A DNA stretch of 64,000 nucleotides from Callorhinus ursinus (Eukaryota > Chordata > Mammalia > Carnivora > Otariidae). Below the pieces are notes generated by a model. It was not told where the DNA came from. It searched no databases and was given only the letters and a program-made list of their open reading frames with translations. A program made the position numbers and the translations under genes. Positions 21,061-31,397 of this stretch are shown in pieces; positions within the stretch are counted from its first letter, which is position 1; each line of letters begins with the position of its first letter. Location of the stretch: the NCBI RefSeq assembly GCF_003265705.1, contig NW_020312867.1, positions 2,117,615 through 2,181,614 on the forward strand, given 5' to 3'.

Positions 21061-21850
21061 TGTAAAATGAGTCTGGGGATGGATGGTAGGGCAGGAAGGC
21101 CAGCTGAGGGAGGAAGGGAAGAGGCATGGGACCCCAGCAGCCTTGGCAACACATTCTGGTTGGAGAGGGAGGGCAGAGCCAGAGACTGGAAAGGATTTGC
21201 CTTAGGACACACAGTGAATCAGACTTGGGTCCTAAAAGAAATAGGGAGCATGGAGGGGAAAACCTGAGAAACAGGGAGATGGGCAAAGAGACAGACTGAA
21301 AGAAGCTCAATCCTCACAGCTCCAGGAGGGAGGCGAGGGAGGCAGCATTACCCCCCATATGGGGAAACTTTGACAAGGTTTTATTGTCCCAGGAGCCCAG
21401 CCCAAGTTGCCTGTGCAGAGTGGGGCTCTCAGTGTTTGTTGACTAACTGTATTGAGCCCTAGGGCTGTGGGCGGCCAGACGAGGCAGGGCTGGGGTCAAG
21501 CCAGTGGCAGGCTCAGGGCAGGTGGGGACTCAGCCTCTACAACCACCAGCCTTTCTTCCCCCCCACCCCACCCTTCCCTTCTCCCTTCTTTTCCTTTCTG
21601 AGATGAAGCAGTGAAATGATTTTTCTACTTGAGCAGTTTTCAATTTAGATTAAGAAAAATGTGGTCTGCAGTCACTCAGCAAAAGGCCCCAGCAGCCCCG
21701 TCCCTTCGGGGACTGGGGGATTTCTCAGCCGTTGACAGAGCAGAGCTGGCTCTGGAGTTGGGAGAGGTGTGGTTAGGAGGGCATCTCCCATCCCCTCTGT
21801 CTCCCCTTCCCCATGACTAAGCCTCCTCCTGCCTTCCCGGGCAAGGAACC
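21061..21850. other. unique stretch, no gene seen
   Basis: 21190-21245 contains a reverse MIR scrap ('gatttgccttaggacacaca'). 21620-21660 has an AT block (CAGTTTTCAATTTAGATTAAG). Otherwise unique, C-rich at 21540-21600. Confidence 0.4.
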
Positions 21851-21980
21851 AGGATCCGGAATCAGACAGAACTTAGTGGGTCCAGACTCTAACCCACGCA
21901 AACTGTGGGACCTTAGGCAGCTTTCGTACCTCTCTGAGCCTTCTCAGTTCATCCATAAAAAGGATCAGTGGTAAACCCTC
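21851..21980 (+). mobile_element. MIR SINE fragment
   Basis: 'ggaatcagacagaacttagt', 'gggaccttaggcagctttcg' and 'cctctctgagccttctcagt' are forward MIR. Confidence 0.65.
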
Positions 21981-22380
21981 TAATTTGATCTCTGCCTCCC
22001 ACCCAAATCAAAAGTCCTCCTCCCAGCCTCCCAGACCATAGAAGAATAAAAATAAGGACGACATGAGGACATTTAGCTGGGGTATGACAAGGGCAGTAAC
22101 TAAGAGAGAGGCTGAAGATAAGAGGCTTGGCGGGCCCAGGAGTAGATGGAGGATTCCCAGGAGGCCTCCAGCGGCCGGAGATCAACTTGGATCAAGGACA
22201 AGGGCATCTGTGTGTGTCAGAAGACAGAGGAGGAAGGAGGCAGAACTCTGGGACCACTCAACTCCTTCCTAATCCTGAAATCTTTATTTCAGGGATAGAT
22301 TTTGTGCTATTTGTGAATGCTGCCTTTCAAAATGGAAGATACTTTTGTTTATGTGAGTAAATACAGGGCAGGTATTAATC
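21981..22380. other. unique stretch, no gene seen
   Basis: 22270-22360 (CTGAAATCTTTATTTCAGG, then AATGCTGCCTTTC) is an unremarkable AT-rich unique block that includes an inverted repeat CTGAAAT / ATTTCAG. Confidence 0.35.
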
Positions 22381-22505
22381 GTAGTTGACAGCGTCAGTGC
22401 TGGAGTCATGCATACCTGGGTCCATTTCCTGCTCCTCCCATTGGTAGCTCTGTGATCTTGGACAAGTTACTTAACTTCTCTGAATGTCTCCAAAATAAAC
22501 GCATA
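22381..22505 (+). mobile_element. MIR SINE fragment
   Basis: 'tctgtgatcttggacaagtt' and 'acttaacttctctgaatgtc' are forward MIR. Confidence 0.75.
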
Positions 22506-22753
22506 CTTTTCATACTGCTCTGCTTTTAGTGCTTCATTTTGTTTGGTTTTGTAAATCAACTTTATTGAGGTGTAACTTACGAATGATAAAATGTACCCAT
22601 TTTCTATGTACATTTCGATGAGTTTTGACAAATGTATCCACCCATGTAACCATCGCCACCATCAAGAAAATGAATATTTTTTATTATCTTAAAAAGTTCT
22701 CTTGTGCCCCCGCCAGTCCTTCTGTTGTTTTTAATATAAAAATAATAGGTTCT

Positions 22754-24361
22754 AAGCTGTCATCATCAAGACGGTATGGTACTGGCACAAAAACAGACAC
22801 ATAGATCAATGGAACAGAATAGAGAGCCCAGAAATGGACCCCCAACTCTATGGTCAACTCATCTTTGACAAAGCAGGAAAGAATGTCCAATGGAAAAAAG
22901 ACAGTCTCTTCAACAAATGGTGTTGGGAAAATTGGACAGCCACATGCCGAAGAATGAAACTGGACCATTTCCTTACACCACACACAAAAATAGACTCCAA
23001 ATGGTTGAAAGACCTAAACGTGAGACAGGAGTCCATCAAAATCCTAAAGGAGAACACAGGCAGCAACCTCTTCGACCTCAGCCGCAGCAACTTCTTCCTA
23101 GAAACATCGCCAAAGGCAAGGGAAGCCAGGGCGAAAATGAACTCTTGGGATTTCCTCAAGATAAAAAGCTTTTGCACAGCAAAAGAAACAGTCCACAAAA
23201 CCAAAAGACAACCGACAGAATGGGAGAAAATATTTGCAAATGACATATCAGATAAAGGGCTAGTATCCAAAATCTATAAAGAACTTATCAAACTCAACAC
23301 CCAAAGAACAAATAATCCAATCAAGAAATGGGCAGAAGACATGAACAGACATTTTTCCAAAGACATCCAAATGGCCAACAGACCCATGAAAAAGTGCTCC
23401 ACGTTGCTCGGCATCAGGGAAATCCAAATCAAAACCTCAATGAGATTCCACCTCACACCCGTCAGAATGGCTAAAATTAACAAGTCAGGAAACGACAGAT
23501 GTTGGCGGGGATGCGGAGAAAGGGGAACCCTCCTACACTGTTGGTGGGAATGCAAGCTGGTGCAGCCACTCTGGAAAACAGTATGGAGGTTCCTCAAACA
23601 GTTGAAAATAGAGCTACCCTACGATCCAGCAATTGCACTACTGGGTATTTACCCCAAAGATACAAATGTAGGGATCCGAAGGGATAGGTGCACCCCCATG
23701 TTTATAGCAGCAATGTCCACAATAGCCAAACTGTGGAAAGAGCCAAGATGTCCATCGACAGATGAATGGATAAAGAAGAAGTGGTATATATACACAATGG
23801 AATATTATGCAGCCATCAAAAGGAATGAGATCTTGCCATTTGCAACGACGTGGATGGAACTGGAGGGTGTTATGCTGAGTGAAATAAGTCAGAGAAAGAC
23901 ATGTATCATATGATCTCACTGATATGAGGAATTCTTAATCTCAGGAACAAACTGAGGGTTGCTGGAGTGGTGGGGGGTGGTAGGGATGGGGTGGCTGGGT
24001 GATAGACATTGGGGAGGGTATGTGCTATGGCGAGCGCTGTGAATTGTGCAAGACTGTTGAATCAGAGATCTGTACTTCTGAAACAAATAATGCAATATAT
24101 GTTAAGAAAAAAAAAAGAAGATAGCAGGAGGGGAAGAATGAAGGGGAGTAAGTCGGAGGGGGAGACGAACCATGAGAGACGATGGACTCTGAAAAACAAA
24201 CTGAGGGTTCTAGAGGGGAGGGGGGTGGGGGATGGGTTAGCCTGGTGATGGGTATTAAAGAGGGCACGTTCTGCGTGGAGCACTGGGTGTTATGCACAAA
24301 CAATGAATCATGGAACGCTACATCAAAAACTAATGATGTATGGTGATTAACATAACAATAA
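22754..24361 (+). mobile_element. Young 5'-truncated L1 insertion
   Basis: About 1.6 kb with a perfect 16-bp duplication AAAAATAATAGGTTCT at 22738-22753 and 24362-24377. It holds the last third of ORF2 in one open frame, a 3' UTR with two related modules, and a short A-rich end. The intact frame makes it much younger than the L1 at 10.8 kb. It lacks the 5' UTR, ORF1 and the endonuclease and reverse-transcriptase parts of ORF2, so it cannot move by itself. Confidence 0.95.
22756..23913 (+). pseudogene. L1 ORF2 C-terminal fragment, 385 residues
   Basis: The frame is open from the 5' truncation point to a stop at 23911-23913. It covers only the C-terminal part of ORF2p (LINE-1 endonuclease/reverse transcriptase). 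At about 23502-23558 it has the conserved cysteine-rich motif CxxxCx7HxxxxC (CWRGC...HCWWEC) of L1 ORF2p. Near the stop the frame seems to shift relative to the usual end: about four bases appear missing after 'gaaataagtca'. No promoter or true start codon is present, so this is not a host gene. Inferred from memory of L1 consensus. Confidence 0.9.
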
Positions 24362-24400
24362 AAAAATAATAGGTTCTCTGGCCCCCCCTGACAACAGATC

Positions 24401-25119
24401 TTGGCATCAAAGAAGCAACACAGGAAAGTGTACAGTATTTATTTACACTGTCACTCTGCCTATCTGCTCCCCGCCCCCACACTCACACGAATACTGTCAT
24501 GTAGACCCAAGGACACGTGTTCCTTGTTAGAACACCCAGAACCGCAGGACGCAAGGTGGTTGGTTCCCCCAACGCTGACTGCCCACCGTGAGCCACCAGG
24601 CAGCCAGTCCCTCGGATGACAGCTCCGGCTGGCAGCTAGGCTCCCTGGGCCAGTTGCCGACACGTGTCTTTCTATTTGACACCTCTGTGTGGCTGTGAGC
24701 TGCTCCAAGGAGAGCCCGTGGCTGTCACGTGTCACCCTCCCCTGCATCCTCTGATCCTGCAGGGGTTTGGCACACAGTAGGTGTTCAAAGGTACCCGCAA
24801 TGGATGGAGGAGAAGGGGGGCTGCAGCCAGAGGACCTCCGCATCATGAAATGTGAAGAACACCATACACTTTAACCAAGGGTTTCTCAAACATCTATCCT
24901 TCAAGTCCTGCATTTACAAATGTCACACTGGGAACTATTATTTGATATTCTTTACATTAGCTCCATTAGTCTTTATTCTTTCTGTGTTTGTCTTGCCTTA
25001 AGCAACCAAGGCATCATGACATCATGGTTCGATCTGATACATATATATCTGATCCGATCTATCATATACACACACATATACAAATATAGATCCTATATAA
25101 CAATACGTCGTATATATGG
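24401..25119. other. no gene; small L2 scrap and AT-rich run
   Basis: 24690-24800 ('gatcctgcaggggtttggca', 'cacagtaggtgttcaaag') is a forward L2 3' scrap. 25035-25110 is an alternating TA/CA-rich stretch. The rest is unique. Confidence 0.4.
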
Positions 25120-25318
25120 AACCATTAACTTTAATATGATTTCAAAGTTGCAAAGAACATCCATACACCCCTTTACCCAGATTCACCAGGTAATTACAAT
25201 TTGACCCCATTTGTTCCATCTTTCTCCCTCTCTATACTTCTGTATGCACAGCTATGTATTTTTCCATTACACCTTCAAGTAAATACTGTAGTAGATCATA
25301 TTACTATTTAAAAATACT
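25120..25318 (-). mobile_element. Old L1 fragment
   Basis: 'gttgcaaagaacatccatac', 'ttacccagattcaccaggta' and 'caatttgaccccatttgttc' are reverse L1M. Confidence 0.6.
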
Positions 25319-25815
25319 CATTGTCCTCCTTACCAGGTGCCTCCCTGCAAAGGATTATACTTCCGGTTAGGCCACGAGGCTTGTTTTGGCCAATGAAATG
25401 TGGGCAGGACTGTGGTGTGCCACCTCTGAATGGAAGCTTAAGAGTCATCACACAGGGCGCCTGGCTGGCTCAGTTGGTGGAGTGTGGGACTCTTGATCTC
25501 AGGGTCATGAGTTTGAGCCCCACGCGGGGTACAGAGATTACTTAAAAATAAAATCTTTTTTTTTAATAAAATCTTAAAAAAAACAACAACAACAGCCATC
25601 GTGTGGTTTTGCCTTTGTTCTTTTCCCGCTGCATTCTAGGCAGGGGCTGCCCCTTGAGCTTGGTTCTCAGAATGAGGACACAGAGTAGAATCAAAGCAGA
25701 CCCGTGACTGATATGCAGTGTGAGCAAAAACTAAAACCTTATTGTTGAAAGTCATTGAGATTTGGGGGAGGGTCATTTGTTACCACAGCATTACTTTATT
25801 TAAGCTCACTGATAC
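25319..25815 (+). mobile_element. MLT1-like LTR, split by a SINE
   Basis: 'gcttgttttggccaatgaaa' before the SINE and 'catcgtgtggttttgccttt', 'cattgagatttgggggaggg' and 'tcatttgttaccacagcatt' after it form an MLT1-class LTR. Confidence 0.55.
25455..25590 (+). mobile_element. SINEC, short form
   Basis: Head 'gggcgcctggctggctcagt', 'gagtttgagccccacgcggg', tail AAAATAAAATC then A/C-rich. No clear target duplication was found. Confidence 0.9.
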
Positions 25816-26189
25816 AATTGCACCACTATTAACCTGAAAAATGTCTGTGCACCATCTACAAATACATAGCATATTTGAAAAACATGGTATTCGTCATGGT
25901 GCCCCAAAAAGACGGTGGAATAGTCCATTTAGCAGAGGAGGAGACTGAGGCTTGCAGTGGTTAAGGAGTTTGCCCAAGGCTTCCAGCTAGGGAACATGGC
26001 AGAGGTGATTCAGGGATGGCTAACTTGGAGGGGCGGGGAGAAGGGTGTTTGGTCCAAGGGAGAGGTGGATCGGCAACTGACAGCTCTGTCAGGGAGGTCT
26101 CTCCTGGACAATCTTTCTCCTCTCAGAGCCCCTTCCCCCCGGCCCCCATGCTTCAAGACCATGAAGAGTCCCTCCTGGCCCCCTTCCTG
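25816..26189. other. no gene; MIR scrap
   Basis: 25915-26020 ('gaggaggagactgaggcttg', 'agtttgcccaaggcttccag') is reverse MIR. 26020-26189 is unique. Confidence 0.45.
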
Positions 26190-26440
26190 AAGGTTCTTCT
26201 CTCCACTGAAAGCTAAGTGATTCCTATTAAGGAGTAAGCTGCTAACTAAAGGTGTTAACTGCTAATGAAAGTGCCCACACTAACTAAGGTATCATCCAAT
26301 AAAGATTAACACCTCTCGGGGTGATGGCATATTAATAAGGGGCCTCGGGAACACACAAACGATTTCAAGAGCGAGGGGAAAAGAGCTAAAAGGTGGCAGA
26401 ATAATTTGGTTCTGCGATTCTTTCTGCCTCTGTTGTGAGC
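26190..26440. promoter_or_regulatory. candidate conserved noncoding element
   Basis: Series of similar AT motifs: CTATTAAGGAG, TGCTAACTAAAGG, GTTAACTGCTAATG, CACTAACTAAGG, then ATCCAATAAAGATTAACACC and GCATATTAATAAGG with CpGs (CTCGGGG, ACGATTT, GCGAGG). The spaced 'taactaa' units look like clustered binding sites. Composition only. Confidence 0.35.
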
Positions 26441-26484
26441 TGTGTCCTAAGCTAAGACATGCACCTAATATGTTGCATATACAT

Positions 26485-26735
26485 ATAGCTTTACAGTATG
26501 CATGGCACTCTACAGTTTATAAAGCACTTAACAGTTTACAAAGCACTTCTTCATCCATCCGTCTCCCTTGCTCTTCACATCAGTCCAGTGAGGTAAGCTT
26601 TGTTTATCCCCAACTAACCAATGAGGGAGCTGAGGTTCAGAGAGGTAGAATGAGTTACTCAAGGTCACCTGGTGGTGCATGGGGGGACCGGGCTTGCTTC
26701 CAGGATTGTCTGACTCCCAGCCCAGAGTGCCTCCC
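26485..26735 (-). mobile_element. MIR-family SINE fragment
   Basis: 'tttataaagcacttaacagt', 'gctgaggttcagagaggtag' and 'gagttactcaaggtcacctg' are reverse MIR-family text. Confidence 0.65.
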
Positions 26736-26924
26736 ATGGACCCCAACCCCCTAACAAAAGTGGAAGAATAACCACTAGGGGCCAGATCATCTCAGTTTAC
26801 TTCTGCCCTCTTCCTGGGCTTAAGGTAGACTCTTATCTCAAGGAGTCAAGGCCAAAGCCAGGCTGGGTTTTGGAGTACCCACACCTTTAAGGGCCCCCTT
26901 TCTTGGTAATTTCTATTCATCTTT

Positions 26925-27150
26925 TCATATTCCACTCCACATTCTACTCTATTCAACTTCAGATTCAGCATCACCTCCTCCTGGAAGACTTCCCTGGTGG
27001 TCCCAGGTAGGCAGCCTCTCTTCAGGCTCCCAATATATAGGACCCATTGATCTTACACATTAATTGAAATGGTCTCTTTACAAGCTAGAGAAATCTCTGT
27101 GCCCCCAGGCTTGCAGCACAGAAAGGAGGGAGCTGCCATAAATGCTTGTT
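26925..27150 (+). mobile_element. L2 LINE 3' end
   Basis: 'cacctcctcctggaagactt', 'ccctggtggtcccaggtagg' and the terminal 'cataaatgcttgttg' are the L2 3' end. The tail leads directly into the (GAAG)n repeat. Confidence 0.7.
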
Positions 27151-27199
27151 GAAGGAAGGAAGGAAGGAAGGAAGGAAGGAAGGAAGGAAGGAAGGAAGG
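27151..27199 (+). repeat. (GAAG)n microsatellite
   Basis: Twelve tetranucleotide units with no interruption, directly attached to the L2 tail, where (TGAA)n would be expected. Confidence 0.95.
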
Positions 27200-27640
27200 G
27201 ACTCACACCGTTTGTAGGGAGACCTCACCAGAGTGAATGCCATTGACCACTGTCCCAGGACAAGATTTATATATAAAAAAAAAAATGTGGTCATTTTAGA
27301 GTGCAACAAGAGATGAGCTATTCTGTTTCTAAAAGTCCTAATTAATATTTCACTATCTAGCAGAAATAGTTGATATTTTTATCTTTGAGTGCCTCTGTGT
27401 GTGAGTGTATGTACAGAATTTATCCCCCAATCTGGCATTTCCAAAATATCTTTTATGGGTAAGTGTCACAGCGTGTGAATAGAATGCTATGGGGAAAAGG
27501 ACCCTAAGATCAGAGGGGCAGAGGGAGGGCGTGATGTTATGAGAGCCCAGGAGCTGGGGCCACCTGGAGGAGCTGGAAACACAGAGGGAGGGGCTGACTT
27601 TGCAGGATCAGGAGGCCATGCAGCTCCTGAAGATGCCCAG
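27200..27640. other. unique, possibly conserved AT block
   Basis: 27325-27450 (AGTCCTAATTAATATTTC, GTTGATATTTTTATCTTTG) is AT-rich and non-repetitive. An A-run lies at 27278-27288. No gene. Confidence 0.35.
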
Positions 27641-28030
27641 AAAAGTTGAGGGCAGACAAAAATAACTTCTCCCCCACTCCTGCCCGCCCATCTCCATGTG
27701 CTAAGATCTGGGGGGACAAATTAAAGATGGGATGTATCCTTAAAGTATGCACAGTGCACAACATTATTTCACAGAATATGTTCCTCAAGATGTTGTCCTG
27801 TAAGATACTTCTTGAAAAAAAGACTGAGTCAAAGCAAGTCTGGAAGTGCTGTTCAGCTCCTGGAGTACAGTGGAGTTCTGGAAGCCTTCTTCCCTGTCTT
27901 GTAGTGAGCCTCCCCAGCCTGGAGGTATGCATGCAGGGGTTGCAGCAACACTTCACATAGTATTTGAAGGGAGGCTCTTAGCACCAGTCATCCAGTTGGA
28001 CTAAATGGTGTTTAAGGGCCGCCCCCCACC
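27641..28030 (+). mobile_element. possible L3/CR1-type LINE relic
   Basis: The end 'catccagttggactaaatgg' with 'tgtttaagggcc' resembles the CR1/L3 end 'ggactagatgacctctaaggtccc'. The body is too decayed for certainty. Confidence 0.3.
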
Positions 28031-28099
28031 CCTCGAGTTCTCCTCCCCTCAGCTCTATTAATGGTTCTACCCTCCACCCAGGCCCTTGAAACATGAAGC

Positions 28100-28390
28100 C
28101 AACTGTGATGTCATCAGGACAGGGTCCTTCAAGACCCAGGTCATATACCACCTCCCTTATGAAGTCACCCCTAATGCCCCAGCAGAAACGGAAGTTCTCT
28201 TTCTGTCACTCTGTATAGTTTTTTTTTTCCTTACTAAATATGGCCAAGCTTGTGTTGGCTGACTTGTGTTTGTATCTTATCTGGCCTGCTGGACTAGAAG
28301 CTCGGAGAATGTGAAAACTGAAACCATTTCATACCCTTTAATAACCCAACCCAGGGCCTTGTATCTAGCAGATGTTCAAATATGTTGGGC
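28100..28390 (+). mobile_element. L2 LINE 3' end
   Basis: 'aagacccaggtcatatacca', 'cttatgaagtcacccctaat', 'ggactagaagctcggagaat' and the terminal 'gcagatgttcaaatatgttg' are forward L2. It leads into the TGGA repeat. Confidence 0.75.
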
Positions 28391-28660
28391 GAGTGGATAG
28401 ATGGCTGGATGGCTGGATGAATGGATGGGAAAATAAAAGGAAGGAAGGAAAGAAAGAAGAAAAAGGAGGGATGAATAGATGGATGGGAGGGAGCAGGGAT
28501 GGGCAAATGGATGGATGGATGGATGGATGGATGGATGGATGGATGGATGGATAGGTGGGTGGTGAGAGAATGGATGAATGGGTGGATGATGGAAGGACGG
28601 ATGCATGGATGGATGGATGGAAGGATGGATGGATGGATGAATGGGTATATAGAGACCGTG
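28391..28660 (+). repeat. (TGGA)n tetranucleotide array
   Basis: About 270 bp of TGGA/TGGG units, purest at 28507-28551, with an AAGG-rich interruption near 28437-28465. It starts where the L2 tail would carry (TGAA)n. Confidence 0.95.
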
Positions 28661-28985
28661 AAGTGCTGTGCAGTGGATGCTCAAGAATTTCTATGTGGGT
28701 ACAATAAATTGGTTGGAAGGGAGACTTGACACTATATTTGCAGAACACCTTACATAAGATCAGGATACTATCAATTGTCCCCATGAAAGAACGGTAGAAG
28801 AGGCGATGGAAATTATGGAGAGTTCAAGCCCCGCTACACTACCCCTCAGCACGCCCCCTACAGGTATGACTATAATAGTCTAAAATAGTGAGATTCTGAA
28901 AATCCATGCCCCTAAGAAGGTTCTGTGTCTCTACGACTTAGAATTTAAGACTCTGTGTCTTTAAGAACTCTTTAATCTCTACTCA
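28661..28985. other. no gene seen
   Basis: 28665-28710 ('ggatgctcaagaatttctat') may be a second L2 tail. The rest is unrecognised. Confidence 0.35.
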
Positions 28986-29215
28986 CAGGACCAGTGCACT
29001 TTGTGGCAGGCAATGTTCTGAGCACTTTATAAAGAGTAGCTCCTTTAATCACAACCACCACCCGTGGTGTAGATGCCCTTATCCTCATATTGAAGCACAG
29101 AGATGATAAGTAATTTGCCTTAGATCACACAGCTAATAAGTGGTGGGACTGGGATTTGAACCCAAGAGGGCTAGGCAGGGTCCAGAGTCCATGCTTTTAA
29201 CCACTGCATGGTCCT
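28986..29215 (-). mobile_element. MIR SINE, nearly full
   Basis: Long reverse MIR: 'ggcaatgttctgagcacttt', 'agatcacacagctaataagt', 'gggatttgaacccaagaggg', 'ccatgcttttaaccactgca'. Confidence 0.85.
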
Positions 29216-29765
29216 GCCTAAAGGAAGTGAGGCTTCTGCACATTCGACGCTCAAGGGTTGAAGAGTCTGCAGCTCTGTGGTTCTGAGTCTCTCCACACGC
29301 AGGAGACCAGGTCTTCCCTCTGGGGAAGGCTGGAAGGAGCCTTCAGGGGCTGAGGGAGGTAGGGAGGGGGGCCCTGGCGGGCTCCTTCGAGCACCAACCC
29401 TGCTGATGTCAGGTGCTTGGCTGTCACTCTACCTGTTAACCTTGGGGGGAAAACACATTTATGGCAGATAACAGGCATGAGGGTGTGCCGGCCCTCCGCC
29501 GGCTCCCGGGCCTGATGGATGGGCTACACAGGCCCCCCCTGACCTGCGTGTGTACCGTTATCTGCTCGGCCAAGGGAGGCTGTTCATCATGTCGACAGCT
29601 TGCCAAGGCACACCTGCTGGGCTTGCATCAGCCGAGAGCCTCCAGCATCCCAGGAGGAGAGAGGGGAGGTGACGAGAGGGGTAGGGCAGGAGAGACACAG
29701 AGAGGACCAAGAATCCCATGACAGTGACATCCCAGGCCCAGGGTGAACCCAGAGGGTAGCACGGA
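29216..29765. other. unique stretch, possible conserved part
   Basis: 29455-29640 has GATA-type sites (GGCAGATAACAGG, CCGTTATCTGC) in a CpG-containing unique block. I would treat it as a weak regulatory candidate. Confidence 0.3.
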
Positions 29766-29885
29766 ATTCTGGGCATGAGGTCTGACCTCTATTTCCGGTA
29801 GTACCATGGGTGTGCTGTGTGACCATGGGAGAGTTACTTACCTTCTCTGGGCTGTAAAATGAGATTTAACTCTACCAGAAACCTG
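29766..29885 (+). mobile_element. MIR SINE fragment
   Basis: 'gtgctgtgtgaccatgggag' and 'agttacttaccttctctggg' are forward MIR. Confidence 0.7.
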
Positions 29886-29929
29886 AAGGTCATCTTTCTT
29901 CTCCTTTTCCTCATTTGCACATCCGATAA

Positions 29930-30610
29930 CTAGGTTCTGTTGGTTCTACCTCCCAGCCCCAACCGTTTCTCAGCATCACCCACTGCGAACATCCTGGCTC
30001 AGGCCACCCTATCATCTCACTAGGGCTCCCTGCTTCCTTTCCTGCCCCAGTTCTCCATTCTCCACCCAGCAGCCAGAGGGAGCTTTGTTACAAAATCAGG
30101 GCACATGATTAAAACCCCCAGTGGCTCCCTATCACACTTGGAAAGGAATCCAAACTCCCTGCCCTACACAATCTGGCCCCCGCTCCCTGTCCGTCATCAT
30201 GGCACCCGGGCTTGCCCATACCAAGTTCCAATCACACTGCCAGGTCCTTCTCTGCCTCTTGGCCTTTGCACAGGCTGTTCCCTCTAATGGGAAAACTCTT
30301 AACCCTAGTTCTTTGCATGCCTGGTCTGCTCCTTCTCATCCACAGATCTCAGGTCCCCTGCCACCTCCCCTGAGAGGTCTTCCCAGCCTGAAATAATACC
30401 CCAGCCCCTAAGCTTACTCTATCACAGCACCCAATATATGCCCTTCCCAGCACTCATTACAACCCCAAATTGTGTTGTTTATGCATTTGTGTCTGTATTG
30501 TCTGCCTTCCCCCACTAGAACGTAAGCTCCTAAAGGACATGGATTTTTGTTCTATTCACCACCACATCCATGAATGCTTCCTCAGTTCTCAGCCAAATAC
30601 GCTCTTCTAG
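29930..30610 (+). mobile_element. L2 LINE 3' region, long copy
   Basis: One of the best L2 copies in the window, about 680 bp: 'cccagtggctccctatcaca', 'ggcctttgcacaggctgttc', 'tgagaggtcttcccagcctg', 'cactagaacgtaagctccta'. Non-coding. Confidence 0.85.
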
Positions 30611-31145
30611 CCCAGCTTTGCACAGGTTCCCCTCTGCTTAGAACCCTCCTCTTTCTCTGCTTAAATCCTCCTCATGCTTCAGATCTAGGGCAGATCGTAT
30701 TTTCCAAAGACAGTCACAACAACATCTTTCATCCGACATGTTCTTCATGAAGTGTGACCTTGACACTCCTCCCCTTGATTCACGGTGGGCTTATGACCAA
30801 TAGGATGCCTTAGAAGTGACACTGGGATGCTGACTTCTGAGTTGGGGTCAAGGACACTGGCTCCGGAGCCAGATGATGTCATGTTACAAGGAAGCCCAAG
30901 CCAGCCTCGGCAGGAGACACCACATGGAGAAGCCCTGAGATTACGTGCAGAGAGACAGAGATGCCCAGCAGCCCCCAGCAGCCCCCAGCTGCCCCAGCCC
31001 CAGCTCCATCTGAATGAAACCTCAGGAGGGACTCAGCAGAGCCCTTGCTGAATTCCTGATCTACGGAAACCACTAGCAACAACAAAATCACTGCTGTTGT
31101 TTTAGCCACTAGGTTCATTTATTTTGCCGCAATAGATAACCAGCT
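30611..31145 (+). mobile_element. L2 scrap then MLT1-like LTR
   Basis: 30611-30700 is L2-like. 30700-31145 has 'gtgggcttatgaccaatagg', 'gagaagccctgagattacgt', 'ctgttgttttagccactagg' and 'gcaatagataacc', the order of an MLT1-class LTR. A CCCAGCAGC repeat lies near 30962-30990. Confidence 0.55.
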
Positions 31146-31397
31146 CACGTGTCACCTCTGCAAGGAAGTCCTCCTGAACTTCTTGTTCTGTGTTTCTGCA
31201 TAACACATGTCACCATTGGTAATTATACCGTTATTTATGTGACGGTTAACTTTCGTCTCTTTTCCGCTAAAACGTGAGCTCTGTGAAAGGGGAAGGGATC
31301 ATCATTTCACGCGCCAGCATGAGATTGTTGTATACCCAACATCTTCCATAGTGCCTGACACATAATAGGTGCTCAGTAAGTACCACCGAATTAATGA
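31146..31397 (+). mobile_element. L2 LINE 3' end
   Basis: 'gcaaggaagtcctcctgaac', 'ctaaaacgtgagctctgtga' and 'acacataataggtgctcagt' are forward L2. Confidence 0.75.

Larger units (their letters stand above)
22545..24400 (-). mobile_element. Old L1M fragment, split by a younger L1
   Basis: 22545-22753 ('ctttattgaggtgtaactta', 'catgtaaccatcgccaccat') is reverse old L1. It resumes after 24377 with 'ctggccccccctgacaacag', which corresponds to the next L1 phrase. The younger L1 therefore inserted into it. Confidence 0.7.

Noticed and set aside
22834..23913. 359-codon frame as a host gene
   Set aside because: It is the C-terminal part of L1 ORF2 within a truncated insertion.
28391..28660. CRISPR-like array
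   Set aside because: Units are four bases with no spacers; this is a microsatellite in a mammalian genome.
28365..28784. 139-codon Pro/Ser/His-rich frame on -
   Set aside because: Translation of the TGGA tetranucleotide array.
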